From NCBI RefSeq assembly GCF_001428335.1, contig NZ_LMSG01000008.1, forward strand, positions 1 through 50,399: 50,399 bases of DNA, written 5' to 3'. Shown piece after piece: positions 6,300-14,985 of the stretch. Under the pieces are notes generated by a model. That model made no database searches. It was given only the letters and a program-made list of their open reading frames with translations, and was not told where the DNA came from. How positions within the stretch are numbered: position 1 is the stretch's first letter; each line of letters opens with the position of its first letter. The stretch is from Arthrobacter sp. Soil762. Lineage in GTDB: Bacteria > Actinomycetota > Actinomycetes > Actinomycetales > Micrococcaceae. The translations under genes were made by a program, and so were the position numbers.

Positions 6300-7736
6300 T
6301 TAGAAAGTTCTTAGCTTCTCCCCAAGCTCTGTTCTGGTCAGTTCTACAAGGTTTGAATCGAACCTTTTACCTTGCGTTCCCTTATGAATAACGATCTTGG
6401 AGTAGATAGCAGAGACGATCCGTCGCTTACGTTCAGTCGTAATGACATCCCATCGCTTCCTTACTTCCAGATTGAAGGCTTGCAGGCCTTGAGCTAACTC
6501 AAATATCGATTCACCCTTAGGATCCCAGACCAGTCCTGAGAATAGGTTCTCTGCTTCGTATTCCATAATCTGGGTACCAATTCCATGCATCTCACGTTCA
6601 TGGTTGGCTTCCTTAGCTTTGATGATCGAAGGGCTCAGTGACTCTGTGAGAGCTTCTGTAATCCATTGCTCATGCTTATTAACCATCTGGATTCTGAGAG
6701 CTCGTAGGCCTGCTAATGCGTCACTGGTGCCTGCTGGATTGAGTAGAGCATCCGTCTCAGGAGTGAAGTCCATCAGGAAGTCATTCAGGATGAACTCTTC
6801 GAGCTTGTCCGCCTGCCTGCTGAGGTGTCCCGGAGTAACGCACTTATATGCCCGCGCTCCGCCCTGCCTTTGCCCTCTATACGAGATGTTCATCTTTCGC
6901 CCGCAAACCCCACATTCAGCTATGCCTGACAGCAGGTGTTGGAAGGAGGTTGTTCTGACCCCTCTAGCTCCAGTCCGCAGACTGTCTATATAGGTCTGAA
7001 CCTGAGTCCACGTCTCTTCATCAAGGATCGGTTCCCATCCTTCAAGGGTGTAAGTCACGCCTTCATACGTTCGCTTACCTATCAACCGCTCAGACAGGAA
7101 GAAGTTTCTGACAGTTCCAGGAGTCCATTCACCCTGGGTCTGTGGAGTGAGAAGACCACGAGTGTTCCAGTCCTTGGCTGTGAGGAAGAACGTCGATGTT
7201 CCATCAGCTATCTTCTTGGCTGCTTCCCTGATAGCCGAAGCTTCAGCTTCTATCAGTGCACCTGTCTTACGGTCATTCCCGAAGACTGGGCGGGCGAAGT
7301 GCCAGAGACCTTTCTCAGCGTCAGCCTTACTCCTTAGCTTCTGCCTTGCTGCCTTCTGTTCACCCTCATAGGTGTTCCAAGCGGTGACGGTTCGAGCGAC
7401 TGCCCTGCCTTGAGGGGTTGAGAGGTCCAGTGAGCCTGCCACAACTGAGTAGACAGTCATCTCTGTGTCTAGGACTCGTTCTAGGTCCTTGCTGATCCTC
7501 AACAGTCGGTCCTGATGCCAGACGACCACAGCTTTGGGCTTGTCTAGTAGCAACTGCTCAAAGGCTGGTCTGACCTTGCCTGAGGTAGCGGACAGGTCGT
7601 TGTCCTTATATACCGTGCCTAGTTGATGGTTGTGCTTCTCGGCCCAGGACTTGATGGCGGCTAGCTGGTTCTCAACAGCCATGCCGGCGCCTGTCTTGTC
7701 TTGGCTGATCCTCGCGTATACAGCAATCTTGTCCAT
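6300..7736 (-). CDS. int: Large serine recombinase (phage integrase)
   Basis: This 478-residue member of the large serine recombinase family performs attP x attB integration by double-strand breaks through a Ser-DNA intermediate. The N-terminal resolvase domain begins YARISQDKTG, with the nucleophile Ser at about residue 10 and the QDRLLR helix further on. A recombinase domain (KDWNTRGLLTPQT through GWEPILDEETW) follows, then a zinc ribbon (CGVCGRK ... KCVTPGH) and a coiled-coil segment. ATG 7736 places the conserved YARIS start correctly; the frame open to 7865 is host pilus-gene sequence. A TACATT -10 ends 6 nt before the ATG, so the mRNA may be leaderless. It sits at the border of the element and points inward. 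Confidence 0.92.
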   Translation of the reverse strand: MDKIAVYARISQDKTGAGMAVENQLAAIKSWAEKHNHQLGTVYKDNDLSATSGKVRPAFEQLLLDKPKAVVVWHQDRLLRISKDLERVLDTEMTVYSVVAGSLDLSTPQGRAVARTVTAWNTYEGEQKAARQKLRSKADAEKGLWHFARPVFGNDRKTGALIEAEASAIREAAKKIADGTSTFFLTAKDWNTRGLLTPQTQGEWTPGTVRNFFLSERLIGKRTYEGVTYTLEGWEPILDEETWTQVQTYIDSLRTGARGVRTTSFQHLLSGIAECGVCGRKMNISYRGQRQGGARAYKCVTPGHLSRQADKLEEFILNDFLMDFTPETDALLNPAGTSDALAGLRALRIQMVNKHEQWITEALTESLSPSIIKAKEANHEREMHGIGTQIMEYEAENLFSGLVWDPKGESIFELAQGLQAFNLEVRKRWDVITTERKRRIVSAIYSKIVIHKGTQGKRFDSNLVELTRTELGEKLRTF

Positions 7737-7755
7737 AAGACAAATGTAGCACTGA

Positions 7756-7878
7756 AACATCCATACGTGGGTGATGATCACCTTAATGTCCGCAGTCTTG
7801 GTGGCGGCGTTGCTGGCTCTCGCCGGCCCGGCCCTCGAAACGATGTTCAACCAGGCCATGGACAAGGTCGGAAAGTAA
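7756..7878 (+). pseudogene. C-terminal fragment of a host tad/flp locus gene, disrupted by the element
   Basis: An open frame without its own start reads into MITLMSAVLVAALLALAGP and ends MFNQAMDKVGK-TAA just 4 nt before the first TadE-like gene. It has one transmembrane-like stretch and host-like GC content and codon use. The in-frame TGA at 7753 lies in element DNA. The position suggests the gene upstream of TadE in a tight-adherence cluster (Flp pilin-like or the end of a TadC-like protein). The 5' part should lie at the far junction of the element. Confidence 0.55.
7770..7782. other. Candidate attachment-site core at the element border
   Basis: GGTGAT-G-ATCACC is an imperfect palindrome located between the integrase start (7736) and the GC-rich host sequence that resumes by about 7795. 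Large serine integrases recombine at imperfectly palindromic sites close to their own gene. The exact core and crossover dinucleotide cannot be fixed without the other junction. Confidence 0.4.
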
Positions 7879-7882
7879 GACC

Positions 7883-8326
7883 ATGCAGGGTGCCGGCCAG
7901 TGCATGCCCAGCCGGGAACCGTGCCGGTCCAGAGACGGCGCCAATCCGGGCTGGCACACGAATGAACGTGGCTCCGCCGTAGTGGACTTCGTCATGGTTG
8001 GCGGGCTGCTCACCATGTTTTTCCTGGCGATAATCCAGCTCACGCTGGTTCTACACGTCCGCAACACACTGATCGACGCCGCCGCCTCAGGTGCACGCTA
8101 TGGAACGCTCGCAGACCGGGGAGCGTCAGATGCCCAAGAACGGGCGGCGACCCTCATCGACACTGCCCTGAACGCTGAGTTCGGGCAGGACATCACAACT
8201 GCCGAAGTGACGTTCCAAGGCTTGCGGACCTTGGAAGTGACCATCAAGGCTCCCATGCCCGTCATCGGGCTGATCGGACCCCGCGACCTGCTGGAGGTGA
8301 AAGGCCATGCGGCCATCCAGCCATAA
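7883..8326 (+). CDS. TadE-like pilus assembly/pseudopilin protein
   Basis: This 147-residue TadE-family protein of the Tad/Flp export system has a TadE signature at about 28-60: ERGSAVVDFVMVGGLLTMFF, with a Glu-containing prepilin-like site before one hydrophobic helix, then VRNTLIDAAASGARYG. The C-terminal part is a small beta-rich extracytoplasmic domain. TadE-like minor pilins are processed by a prepilin peptidase and help assemble the Flp pilus or export machinery. The stop overlaps the next gene by 20 bp. Expression may be affected because the element cuts the upstream gene. Confidence 0.82.
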   Translation: MQGAGQCMPSREPCRSRDGANPGWHTNERGSAVVDFVMVGGLLTMFFLAIIQLTLVLHVRNTLIDAAASGARYGTLADRGASDAQERAATLIDTALNAEFGQDITTAEVTFQGLRTLEVTIKAPMPVIGLIGPRDLLEVKGHAAIQP

Positions 8327-8792
8327 CGCCTGGCGTTCCGGCCTCCGCCGAAAATGCCGAGAGGCACTTAGCGAGGGATCGAGGGAAGAGGGGAGCGCGG
8401 TGGTCGAATTCACGTTCCTCGCACTGCTCCTGATGGTCCCGCTCGTCTACTTCATCATCACCGTGGGCCAGATCCAGGGCGGGTCCTTTGCCGTGGTCGG
8501 CGCCGCTGACCAGGCCGCGAAGGTGTTCGTGGCCCAGCCGGATGCACCGTCGGCGCAGGCGGCCGCCGAACAGGCGGCCCTCATCGCCCTCGCGGACTTC
8601 GGTCACGATGCCGGGCAGGCACGCGTATCCACCCGCTGCGACCCTGCCGACTGCCAGGCTGCGGGCACGGCCGTCACCGTCACCGTCAACCTCACTGTGA
8701 CGCTGCCCTTCGTGCCGTTCAACGAGGACTTCAGGCTCAAGGCCAGCGAAGTCGAGGCCTCGTCCACGCAACTGGTGGGCAGGTTCCGGTGA
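8307..8792 (+). CDS. Second TadE/TadF-like pilus assembly protein
   Basis: This 161-residue protein has the same signature as its neighbour: EEGSAVVEFTFLALLLMVPL at about 27-46, a single membrane helix, then a roughly 100-residue extracytoplasmic domain with one CDPADC cysteine pair (a possible disulfide). It overlaps the preceding TadE gene and is followed after 7 nt by a TadG-like gene, giving a TadE-TadE/F-TadG trio typical of actinobacterial tight-adherence clusters. ATG 8307 lies inside the upstream gene. Confidence 0.8.
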   Translation: MRPSSHNAWRSGLRRKCREALSEGSREEGSAVVEFTFLALLLMVPLVYFIITVGQIQGGSFAVVGAADQAAKVFVAQPDAPSAQAAAEQAALIALADFGHDAGQARVSTRCDPADCQAAGTAVTVTVNLTVTLPFVPFNEDFRLKASEVEASSTQLVGRFR

Positions 8793-8799
8793 CCCGAAG

Positions 8800-9282
8800 G
8801 TGACGCACAAAGCGATACCCAAAGAGATCCCCGAAGCCACGCCCAGCGATTCAGGTGAGGACGGACAGATGATCGTCATGATCGTCGGCTACGTCGCCCT
8901 GGCACTGCTGGTGGTCACGGTGGTCATCGGCATCTCCAGCGTCTACCTCGAACACAAGCGGCTGTTGTCACTGGCCGACGGCGCCTCGCTGGCCGCCGCC
9001 GGCAGCTACACGTTGGGCGAGGTCGGGGGAGAGGGCGGAAGTCCCTCAGCCGTACTGGGTTCTGGCCGCGTCCGCACCGTCGCGGCCGACTTTATCGCCC
9101 GGAGCCCCTCGTCGGTCAGGTTCGATGGGCTAGCCGTTTCAGCGGCGACCGGCAGCCCTGACGGGTCCACCGCCGTCGTGGTTCTCAGCGCAGTTGTCCA
9201 CCCGCCGATGGTGAACTTTCTGGTGCCTGATGGCATCAGGATTGAAGCGGCCTCCACGGCCCGTTCCAGGCTCACCCGATGA
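8800..9282 (+). CDS. TadG-like pilus assembly protein
   Basis: This 160-residue protein opens with a GTG start and a polar leader, then GEDGQMIVMIVGYVALALLVVTVV (a TadG-like membrane anchor), followed by LADGASLAAAGSY, the region seen in TadG/Rv3660-like pseudopilins. The rest is a beta-rich extracytoplasmic domain. It closes the pilus cluster; prfB starts 53 nt downstream with its own promoter-like TAGGCT. The role is inferred from the cluster. Confidence 0.75.
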   Translation: MTHKAIPKEIPEATPSDSGEDGQMIVMIVGYVALALLVVTVVIGISSVYLEHKRLLSLADGASLAAAGSYTLGEVGGEGGSPSAVLGSGRVRTVAADFIARSPSSVRFDGLAVSAATGSPDGSTAVVVLSAVVHPPMVNFLVPDGIRIEAASTARSRLTR

Positions 9283-9334
9283 GCGGAAACAGGGAAGTCC
9301 GGCACTCTGCCGGATAGCGTAGGCTTAAACAACC

Positions 9335-10450
9335 ATGGCCAATATTGATTTTTCCGCAGAAATCCGCGCTCTTCGCGCCACCTACACCTCCATCGAGCAA
9401 GTCAGCGATGTTGAGGCTCTGAAGGAAGACATCGCCGAACTGAGCGAACGTGCCGGCGAACCGGACCTGTGGGATGACCCCGCCGCGGCGCAGAAGATCA
9501 CCTCCCGCCTGTCGCACCGCCAGACCGAGCTGGAGCGGCTGAACAAGCTGGTGTCGCGGATCGATGACCTGGAAGTGCTGGTGGAGCTTGGCCAGGACGA
9601 GGACGACGCCGATTCCATGGGCGAAGCCGCAACGGAGCTGGAGTCCATCCGGAAAGCCCTGAAGGAACTCGAAGTGGTGACCTTGCTTTCCGGTGAGTAC
9701 GACGAACGTGAAGCCGTGGTGTCCATCAGGGCAGGAGCCGGCGGCGTTGACGCTGCAGACTTCGCCGAAATGCTGATGCGTATGTACCTGCGCTGGGCCG
9801 AACGCCACGGGTACCCCACCACCGTCATGGACACCTCCTACGCCGAGGAGGCGGGACTGAAGTCCGCAACGTTCGAAGTCAAGGCACCGTATGCGTTCGG
9901 CACTCTCAGCGTCGAAGCCGGAACCCACCGCCTGGTGCGGATCAGCCCGTTCGACAACCAGGGCCGCCGCCAGACGTCCTTCGCCGCCGTCGAGGTCATT
10001 CCTCTTATCGAGTCAACGGACTCCATCGACATCCCGGACAACGAGATCCGGGTGGACGTGTTCAGGTCCTCCGGCCCCGGCGGGCAGTCCGTTAACACTA
10101 CAGACTCCGCCGTGCGCCTCACCCACATCCCCACCGGCACGGTGGTGTCCATGCAGAACGAAAAGTCGCAGCTCCAGAACCGGGCAGCAGCCCTGCGGGT
10201 CCTGCAGTCCCGGCTCCTTCTCCTGAAGAAGGAGCAGGAGGACGCCGAAAAGAAGGCGTTCGCCGGCGATGTCAAGGCATCCTGGGGCGATCAGATGCGC
10301 TCCTACGTCCTGAACCCGTACCAGATGGTCAAGGATCTCCGTACCGAACACGAGGTGGGCAACACCTCCGCGGTATTCGACGGCGAAATTGACGACTTCA
10401 TCGACGCCGGGATCCGCTGGCGCACCGACAACCGGAACGCCGCAAAGTAA
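9335..10450 (+). CDS. prfB: Peptide chain release factor 2
   Basis: This 371-residue RF2 recognises UGA and UAA stop codons in the ribosomal A site and triggers peptide release. The anticodon-like tripeptide SPF is at residues 204-206 (RF2 type; RF1 has PxT) and the catalytic GGQ at 249-251 in [10 protein letters not shown]. The frame is continuous from the ATG, so the autoregulatory +1 frameshift of E. coli prfB is absent. A TAGGCT at 9320-9325 sits about 10 nt before the ATG and there is no clear ribosome-binding site, so the mRNA may be nearly leaderless. It is the first gene of the conserved prfB-ftsEX-smpB-ssrA block. Confidence 0.97.
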   Translation: MANIDFSAEIRALRATYTSIEQVSDVEALKEDIAELSERAGEPDLWDDPAAAQKITSRLSHRQTELERLNKLVSRIDDLEVLVELGQDEDDADSMGEAATELESIRKALKELEVVTLLSGEYDEREAVVSIRAGAGGVDAADFAEMLMRMYLRWAERHGYPTTVMDTSYAEEAGLKSATFEVKAPYAFGTLSVEAGTHRLVRISPFDNQGRRQTSFAAVEVIPLIESTDSIDIPDNEIRVDVFRSSGPGGQSVNTTDSAVRLTHIPTGTVVSMQNEKSQLQNRAAALRVLQSRLLLLKKEQEDAEKKAFAGDVKASWGDQMRSYVLNPYQMVKDLRTEHEVGNTSAVFDGEIDDFIDAGIRWRTDNRNAAK

Positions 10451-10629
10451 GCACCTGCTGCGCCTGCCCGGTAGGCCTGATCGCGCGACACACCCCCGAA
10501 GCCCCCAAAAACCGGCCAAAAGACTGTGTATGGTCGAGGAGCCGGAGCTCAACTTCCCCCAAACGAATGCCCGTGCGCCGGCTGCAGATCTGGGCTGTAT
10601 CAGCCCTGCCCTGCAGGGTAATTAGGGCC

Positions 10630-11424
10630 ATGATCCGATTCGAAAATGTCACCAAGGTCTACGACCAGACGGCCCGGCCTGCGCTGGACGATGTCAGCCT
10701 TGAGATTGACCGTGGTGAATTTGCCTTCCTCGTCGGCGCTTCCGGATCCGGAAAGTCCACCTTCCTGCGGCTCGTGCTGAAGGAAGACCGGGCCTCCTCG
10801 GGCGCAGTGTACGTCGCCGGGCAAAACGTCGCCAAGATCTCCAGCTGGCGCGTGCCCAGGCTCCGCCGCGGCATCGGCGTGGTCTTCCAGGACTTCCGGC
10901 TCCTTCCGCAGAAGAGCGTGTTCGCCAACGTAGCCTTCGCGATGCAGGTCATCGGCAAGAGCCGCAGCGTCATCCGCGACACCGTCCCCGAAGTCCTGAA
11001 GACCGTGGGCCTGGAAGGCAAGGAAAACCGCCTTCCGCATGAGCTTTCCGGCGGCGAGCAGCAGCGTGTGGCCATCGCCCGTGCGGTAGTCAACCGCCCC
11101 GGCATCCTCCTCGCCGATGAACCCACCGGCAACCTGGACCCCACCACCTCCATGGGCATCATGGGCGTGCTGGACAAGATCAACCAGAACGGCACCACGG
11201 TGGTCATGGCCACGCACGACGACGACATCGTCAACGAGATGCGCAAGCGCGTTGTAGAGCTCAGGAACGGCATCGTCATCCGCGACGAGGCCAAAGCTTT
11301 GTATACCTCCATGATCCCCGTGGTGGGCCAGTCCCGCCGGCTCAGGGACGCCAGCGGCCGGGACGAATCCCAGCCGCCCGCATCAGGGGAACGCAATCCG
11401 GGCGTAGGGGAGGAGCAGCGATGA
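10630..11424 (+). CDS. ftsE: Cell division ATP-binding protein FtsE
   Basis: This 264-residue ABC ATPase forms the FtsEX complex with FtsX at the septum and transmits ATP hydrolysis to a periplasmic/extracellular peptidoglycan hydrolase. Walker [10 protein letters not shown] (about 37-45), signature LSGGEQQR, Walker [13 protein letters not shown] and the H-loop ATHDDD are all present. FtsE typically has about 220 residues; here a 40-residue Arg/Ser/Pro-rich tail follows. The ATG at 10630 begins the family-typical [12 protein letters not shown]; the frame is open 21 codons further upstream. The stop overlaps ftsX (ATGA), so the two are translationally coupled. Confidence 0.96.
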   Translation: MIRFENVTKVYDQTARPALDDVSLEIDRGEFAFLVGASGSGKSTFLRLVLKEDRASSGAVYVAGQNVAKISSWRVPRLRRGIGVVFQDFRLLPQKSVFANVAFAMQVIGKSRSVIRDTVPEVLKTVGLEGKENRLPHELSGGEQQRVAIARAVVNRPGILLADEPTGNLDPTTSMGIMGVLDKINQNGTTVVMATHDDDIVNEMRKRVVELRNGIVIRDEAKALYTSMIPVVGQSRRLRDASGRDESQPPASGERNPGVGEEQR

Positions 11425-12335
11425 GGATCGCCTTTGTCCTCGGCGAAATCGGCAGCGGACTGCGCCGCAACGTTTCCATGGTGGTCTCGGTCATCCTGGT
11501 CACCTTTGTCTCACTGACATTCGTGGGTGCCGCAGGCATGCTGCAGCTCCAGATCAACCAGATGAAGGGCTACTGGTACGACAAAGTCCAGGTTGCCATC
11601 TTCCTCTGCAGTGACGGTTCGACGGCGGCCGGTTGCGCCACCGGGCCGGTCACGCCGGAGCAGCAGGACAACCTGCAGACCCTGCTCGAATCACCCGCCG
11701 TGGCCCAATACGTCAACGATTTCCAGTTCGAGTCCAAGGAAGACGCCTACAAGCACTTCAAGGAACAGTTCTCGAATTCTCCGATCGTGGATTCCGTCAC
11801 GCCGGACCAGCTCCCTTCATCGTTCCGCATCAACATGAAGGATCCGGAAAAATACCAGATCATCAGCGAGACGTTCTCCTCGCAGCCGGGCGTCGAAACC
11901 GTCATTGACCAGCGCCAGCTGCTGGAGCGGCTCTTCTCGGCCATGAATGCCGCCTCCCTGGTTGCGGTCAGCATCGCCGGCGTGATGATTATCTGTGCCA
12001 TTCTCCTGATCGCCACCACCATCCGGCTCTCGGCCTTCAGCCGCCGCCGCGAAACCGGGATCATGCGCCTGGTGGGCGCGTCCAAGATCGTGATCCAGCT
12101 GCCGTTCATCCTTGAAGGGGTGATTGCGGCGGTGATCGGCGCCGCCCTGGCATCCGGCACGCTGTGGGCGGTGGCGCACTTCTTCCTGGGCGAGTACCTG
12201 TCCAAGCAGTATCCGGATACGGCGTTTATCTCGCCGGGCCAGACGCTCATTCTTGCGCCGGCCTTGCTGATCCTTGGCGGATCTTTGGCAGGAATTTCGT
12301 CGCTCTTGACCTTACGCAGATATTTGAAGGTCTAG
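11421..12335 (+). CDS. ftsX: Cell division protein FtsX
   Basis: This 304-residue permease-like partner of FtsE does not transport substrate; its large extracellular loop activates a cell-wall hydrolase. One N-terminal membrane helix (about 20-45), a roughly 125-residue extracellular domain with a [10 protein letters not shown] cysteine pair, then three C-terminal helices with the cytoplasmic [14 protein letters not shown] motif are visible, matching the four-helix FtsX topology. The stop is 27 nt before the preferred start of the M23 hydrolase gene, which is the likely activated enzyme. Confidence 0.95.
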   Translation: MRIAFVLGEIGSGLRRNVSMVVSVILVTFVSLTFVGAAGMLQLQINQMKGYWYDKVQVAIFLCSDGSTAAGCATGPVTPEQQDNLQTLLESPAVAQYVNDFQFESKEDAYKHFKEQFSNSPIVDSVTPDQLPSSFRINMKDPEKYQIISETFSSQPGVETVIDQRQLLERLFSAMNAASLVAVSIAGVMIICAILLIATTIRLSAFSRRRETGIMRLVGASKIVIQLPFILEGVIAAVIGAALASGTLWAVAHFFLGEYLSKQYPDTAFISPGQTLILAPALLILGGSLAGISSLLTLRRYLKV

Positions 12336-12362
12336 GCTGTGCAAACCGAACAAGGAATCCTG

Positions 12363-13769
12363 ATGAACGAATTGCACCGAACTGCGCCCCGACACCGGGC
12401 CGAACGCCGGCGACCTGCGGGCCGCCGCGCCGGCCTGATCAGCGGCGTCCTGGCCCTGCTCCTCGCCGCCAGCATGGGTGCGTCAGCCCCGGTGGCGCAC
12501 GCCGATGAGCTCGATGACAAGCGTGCCGCGCTCGAAGCTGAGGCGGCCCGGGTTCAGCAGTCCCTGGAATTCGTGGACTCCCGCATCGCGAAGGCCGCCG
12601 GCGACCTGGTGATCTATCAAGGCCAGCTGCCGGGCGCCCAGCAGGCACTCCTGGAGGCCCAGGGGCGCGTGGCCAGTGCGGTCAAGGAAGTCGAAGCCCT
12701 GACGGCGCGGGTTGACCTTGCACAGCAGAATAAGGCCAAAATCACCCAGCAGCTTGAGGCTGACAAGCAGAAGATCGCGGACACCAAGAAACTGATCGGC
12801 CAGATCGCCACACAGGCCTACAAGTCCGGAGGCGTGCCGTCGAACCTGACCCTCTTCTTCGGGGCAAACAACGGCGGCAGCCTGACCGACACCATGGACC
12901 TCGCAGACCAGGCCATGCGCAGCCAGAACGCCGCCATGGACAAGCTGTCCCAGCAAAGCGCCACCAATGTGAACTCGCAGGCCCGGCTCGAAGCCGTTGA
13001 GGCAGAAATCAGGGACCTCAAAGCCAAGGCAGACGCCGCCTTGGAACGGGAAAAGGCTGCCCGTGACGAGGCGGCTGCCAAGAAGGCCCAGGTTGACCAG
13101 CTAATCGCCGACACCGTGCGCCTTGATGCCGAACTCCAGGCAGCGAAACCAGGCATCCAGTCCCAAATGGCGGCGGTTGCAGCGAGCCAGAACTCCGTTG
13201 CCAACGAAATCGCCGAACGTGACCGCCGGCTCCGCGAGGCCTGGGAGGCCGAACAGCGCCGGCTGGCGGAGGCGGCCGCTGCCGCCGCACGGGCGCAGGG
13301 CCAGGCCGAGCAGCCGTACGCCCCGGTGACCGGATCGCCGTCGGCCTTTGGCCTGCGGTCCCCGTTCTCCGGTGACGTTCCGATCACGTCCGGCTTCGGC
13401 TGGCGGTCAACCCCGCCGGGAACCATCGATTTCTACGGGCAGGGCGGATATGTCCACACCGGCATCGACTTCGGCGCAGCCTGCGGCACCCCCGTCTACG
13501 CCGCGGCCGCCGGCGAGGTCTTCTCCTCAGGCTGGAACTCCGCTGACGGCGGCGGCTGGCGGGTGAAGCTCTCCCATGGAGTGGTGCAGGGCAACTCGCT
13601 GACCACCATCGTTTACCACAACAGCAGCATCGTGGTCTCCAACGGCCAGCAGGTTTCCGCCGGGCAGCTCATCGCCTACTCGGGCAGCACCGGCAACTCA
13701 ACGGGCTGCCACGCGCACTTTGAAACCTGGCTCAACGGGGCCGCAGTCGACCCGATGCGCCTGCTGTAA
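12363..13769 (+). CDS. M23-family peptidoglycan hydrolase, likely FtsX-activated
   Basis: This 468-residue secreted endopeptidase has a signal peptide (Arg-rich n-region, hydrophobic core LISGVLALLLAASMG, cleavage near AHA-DE), a long coiled coil (about 45-310, Glu/Ala/Lys/Gln heptads) and a C-terminal LytM/M23 domain. The zinc ligands are HTGIDF (H..D) and CHAHFE (HxH). The coiled-coil plus M23 build matches EnvC/PcsB-like partners of FtsEX, and it lies immediately after ftsEX. ATG 12363 has AAGGA six nt upstream; GTG at 12339 is an alternative adding eight residues. Its role in septal wall cleavage is inferred from context. Confidence 0.92.
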   Translation: MNELHRTAPRHRAERRRPAGRRAGLISGVLALLLAASMGASAPVAHADELDDKRAALEAEAARVQQSLEFVDSRIAKAAGDLVIYQGQLPGAQQALLEAQGRVASAVKEVEALTARVDLAQQNKAKITQQLEADKQKIADTKKLIGQIATQAYKSGGVPSNLTLFFGANNGGSLTDTMDLADQAMRSQNAAMDKLSQQSATNVNSQARLEAVEAEIRDLKAKADAALEREKAARDEAAAKKAQVDQLIADTVRLDAELQAAKPGIQSQMAAVAASQNSVANEIAERDRRLREAWEAEQRRLAEAAAAAARAQGQAEQPYAPVTGSPSAFGLRSPFSGDVPITSGFGWRSTPPGTIDFYGQGGYVHTGIDFGAACGTPVYAAAAGEVFSSGWNSADGGGWRVKLSHGVVQGNSLTTIVYHNSSIVVSNGQQVSAGQLIAYSGSTGNSTGCHAHFETWLNGAAVDPMRLL

Positions 13770-13856
13770 CGCCGGTCCGCACCTGCCGTACACTGGTATG
13801 ACTCCGCGCAGGAACGGCCGGAGCCAACCAGGATCCACGAACTGAGGAGTTCCACC

Positions 13857-14327
13857 GTGCCCAAAGAAAGTGGCCGTAAAGTTGTGGCCACCAACCGCAA
13901 GGCCCGGCATGACTACCACGTGCTCGACACGTACGAGGCTGGCATCGCCCTGATGGGGACCGAAGTCAAGTCCCTGCGCGAAGGCCACGCCTCCATGGTG
14001 GACGGCTTCTGCACGTTCTACAACGACGAGCTGTGGATGGAGGGCATCCATATCCCCGAGTACAACCAGGGGAGCTGGACCAACCACTCCGCACGCCGCC
14101 GTCGGAAGCTTTTGCTGCACCGTGAGGAACTCAACAAGATCTCCGTGAAGATCCGGGAGTCCGGCTTCACAGTGGTGCCGCTGCAGCTGTACTTCCTCGA
14201 TGGCCGGGCCAAGGTGGAGATAGGTGTCGCACGCGGTAAGCGGGAGTACGACAAACGCCAGACCCTGCGTGAGCAGCAGGACAACCGCGAAGCCCTTCGC
14301 GAGGTCCGGGAACGCAACCGCCGGTAG
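13857..14327 (+). CDS. smpB: SsrA-binding protein SmpB
   Basis: This 156-residue RNA-binding protein delivers tmRNA to stalled ribosomes for trans-translation. Typical segments are present: ATNRKARHDYHVLDTYEAGI, GTEVKSLREG, and the basic C-terminal tail (KREYDKRQTLREQQDNREAL...) that mimics codon-anticodon pairing in the decoding centre. The GTG start at 13857 follows a GAGGAG ribosome-binding site. Its partner ssrA lies 88 nt downstream on the same strand. Confidence 0.97.
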   Translation: MPKESGRKVVATNRKARHDYHVLDTYEAGIALMGTEVKSLREGHASMVDGFCTFYNDELWMEGIHIPEYNQGSWTNHSARRRRKLLLHREELNKISVKIRESGFTVVPLQLYFLDGRAKVEIGVARGKREYDKRQTLREQQDNREALREVRERNRR

Positions 14328-14351
14328 GAATGATTTCCGCCGGGCATGCGT

Positions 14352-14357
14352 TATGAT
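14352..14357 (+). promoter_or_regulatory. Probable ssrA promoter -10 (TATGAT)
   Basis: TATGAT lies between the smpB stop and the tmRNA 5' end. It would start a precursor about 50 nt upstream of the mature end, for processing by RNase P. The -35 region is weak, so this is tentative; ssrA may also be co-transcribed with smpB. Confidence 0.4.
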
Positions 14358-14414
14358 AGGTAGTCCGGCAGGGATTTGTGCGTGCACAGCCCGGCCGGTT
14401 TGAAAACAAAATAC

Positions 14415-14780
14415 GGGGATGATCGGTTTCGACGATGTTAGTCGCGACAGGTGAAGCGGGCCGAGGATGCAGAATTATCTCGTAAACGCTGTCTGCAAAC
14501 CAATAAGTGCCAAATCAAACCGCACTGACTTCGCTCTCGCTGCCTAAGCAGTAAGACAGTCCGTCAGCCCGAGGTTGCTATTGCCCCGGATCCTGGCGTC
14601 ATTTAGATAGCCACTGCTGCTTGCCTCCGTCATCGGGGCAAACGGGACTCTTAGATGACTGGGCCCGGATCAGCCACCTGTTTGCAGGAGGGCTGGGGCC
14701 GAGAAAATCCGACGCAAACTGCGCCCGGAGAAGCCCTGTTAACACAACATCGGACGGGGGTTCAATTCCCCCCATCTCCA
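14415..14780 (+). ncRNA. ssrA: Transfer-messenger RNA (tmRNA)
   Basis: The 5' end GGGGATG pairs with CATCTCC near the 3' end to form the alanine-type acceptor stem, and the TTCAATTC T-loop is present. The reading frame for the degradation tag starts at GCC 14509 and encodes AKSNRTDFALAA before TAA at 14545-14547; the ALAA end is the ClpXP-type degron. After the discriminator A at 14780 the DNA reads CAT, so the CCA is not fully encoded and must be added by nucleotidyltransferase. It lies directly downstream of smpB. Confidence 0.96.
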
Positions 14781-14802
14781 CATTTTGAATGTCGCAAGAC
14801 AT

Positions 14803-14841
14803 TGCCAGAAGGCCCGGACCCCGCATCCGGGTCTTCTGGCA
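14803..14841 (+). terminator. Terminator of ssrA
   Basis: TGCCAGAAG and CTTCTGGCA with inner CCCGGA/TCCGGG form a long stem of about 15 bp with a 7-nt loop, followed by TTTA. It begins 23 nt after the tmRNA end. Confidence 0.8.
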
Positions 14842-14985
14842 TTTAAGCGCCGTGTTGAGCCCTGTTCACCCACGGCGTAGCCGTTCCGGGACTACCGGGC
14901 GCCACCGTGTGGTTGTCCCCAGTAGGCTCCGGCGCAGCAGCAGATATGGAAGCCGGAGGCAGCAACACCAGCCAGGAGGTGCGCC

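Noticed and set aside
9335..10450. Programmed +1 frameshift in prfB
   Set aside because: The reading frame is continuous from start to stop with no internal early UGA, so the E. coli-style frameshift is absent.
14415..14841. Integration of a mobile element at ssrA
   Set aside because: ssrA is a frequent attachment site, but the tmRNA, its terminator and neighbours are intact and no integrase or repeated 3' end is near.
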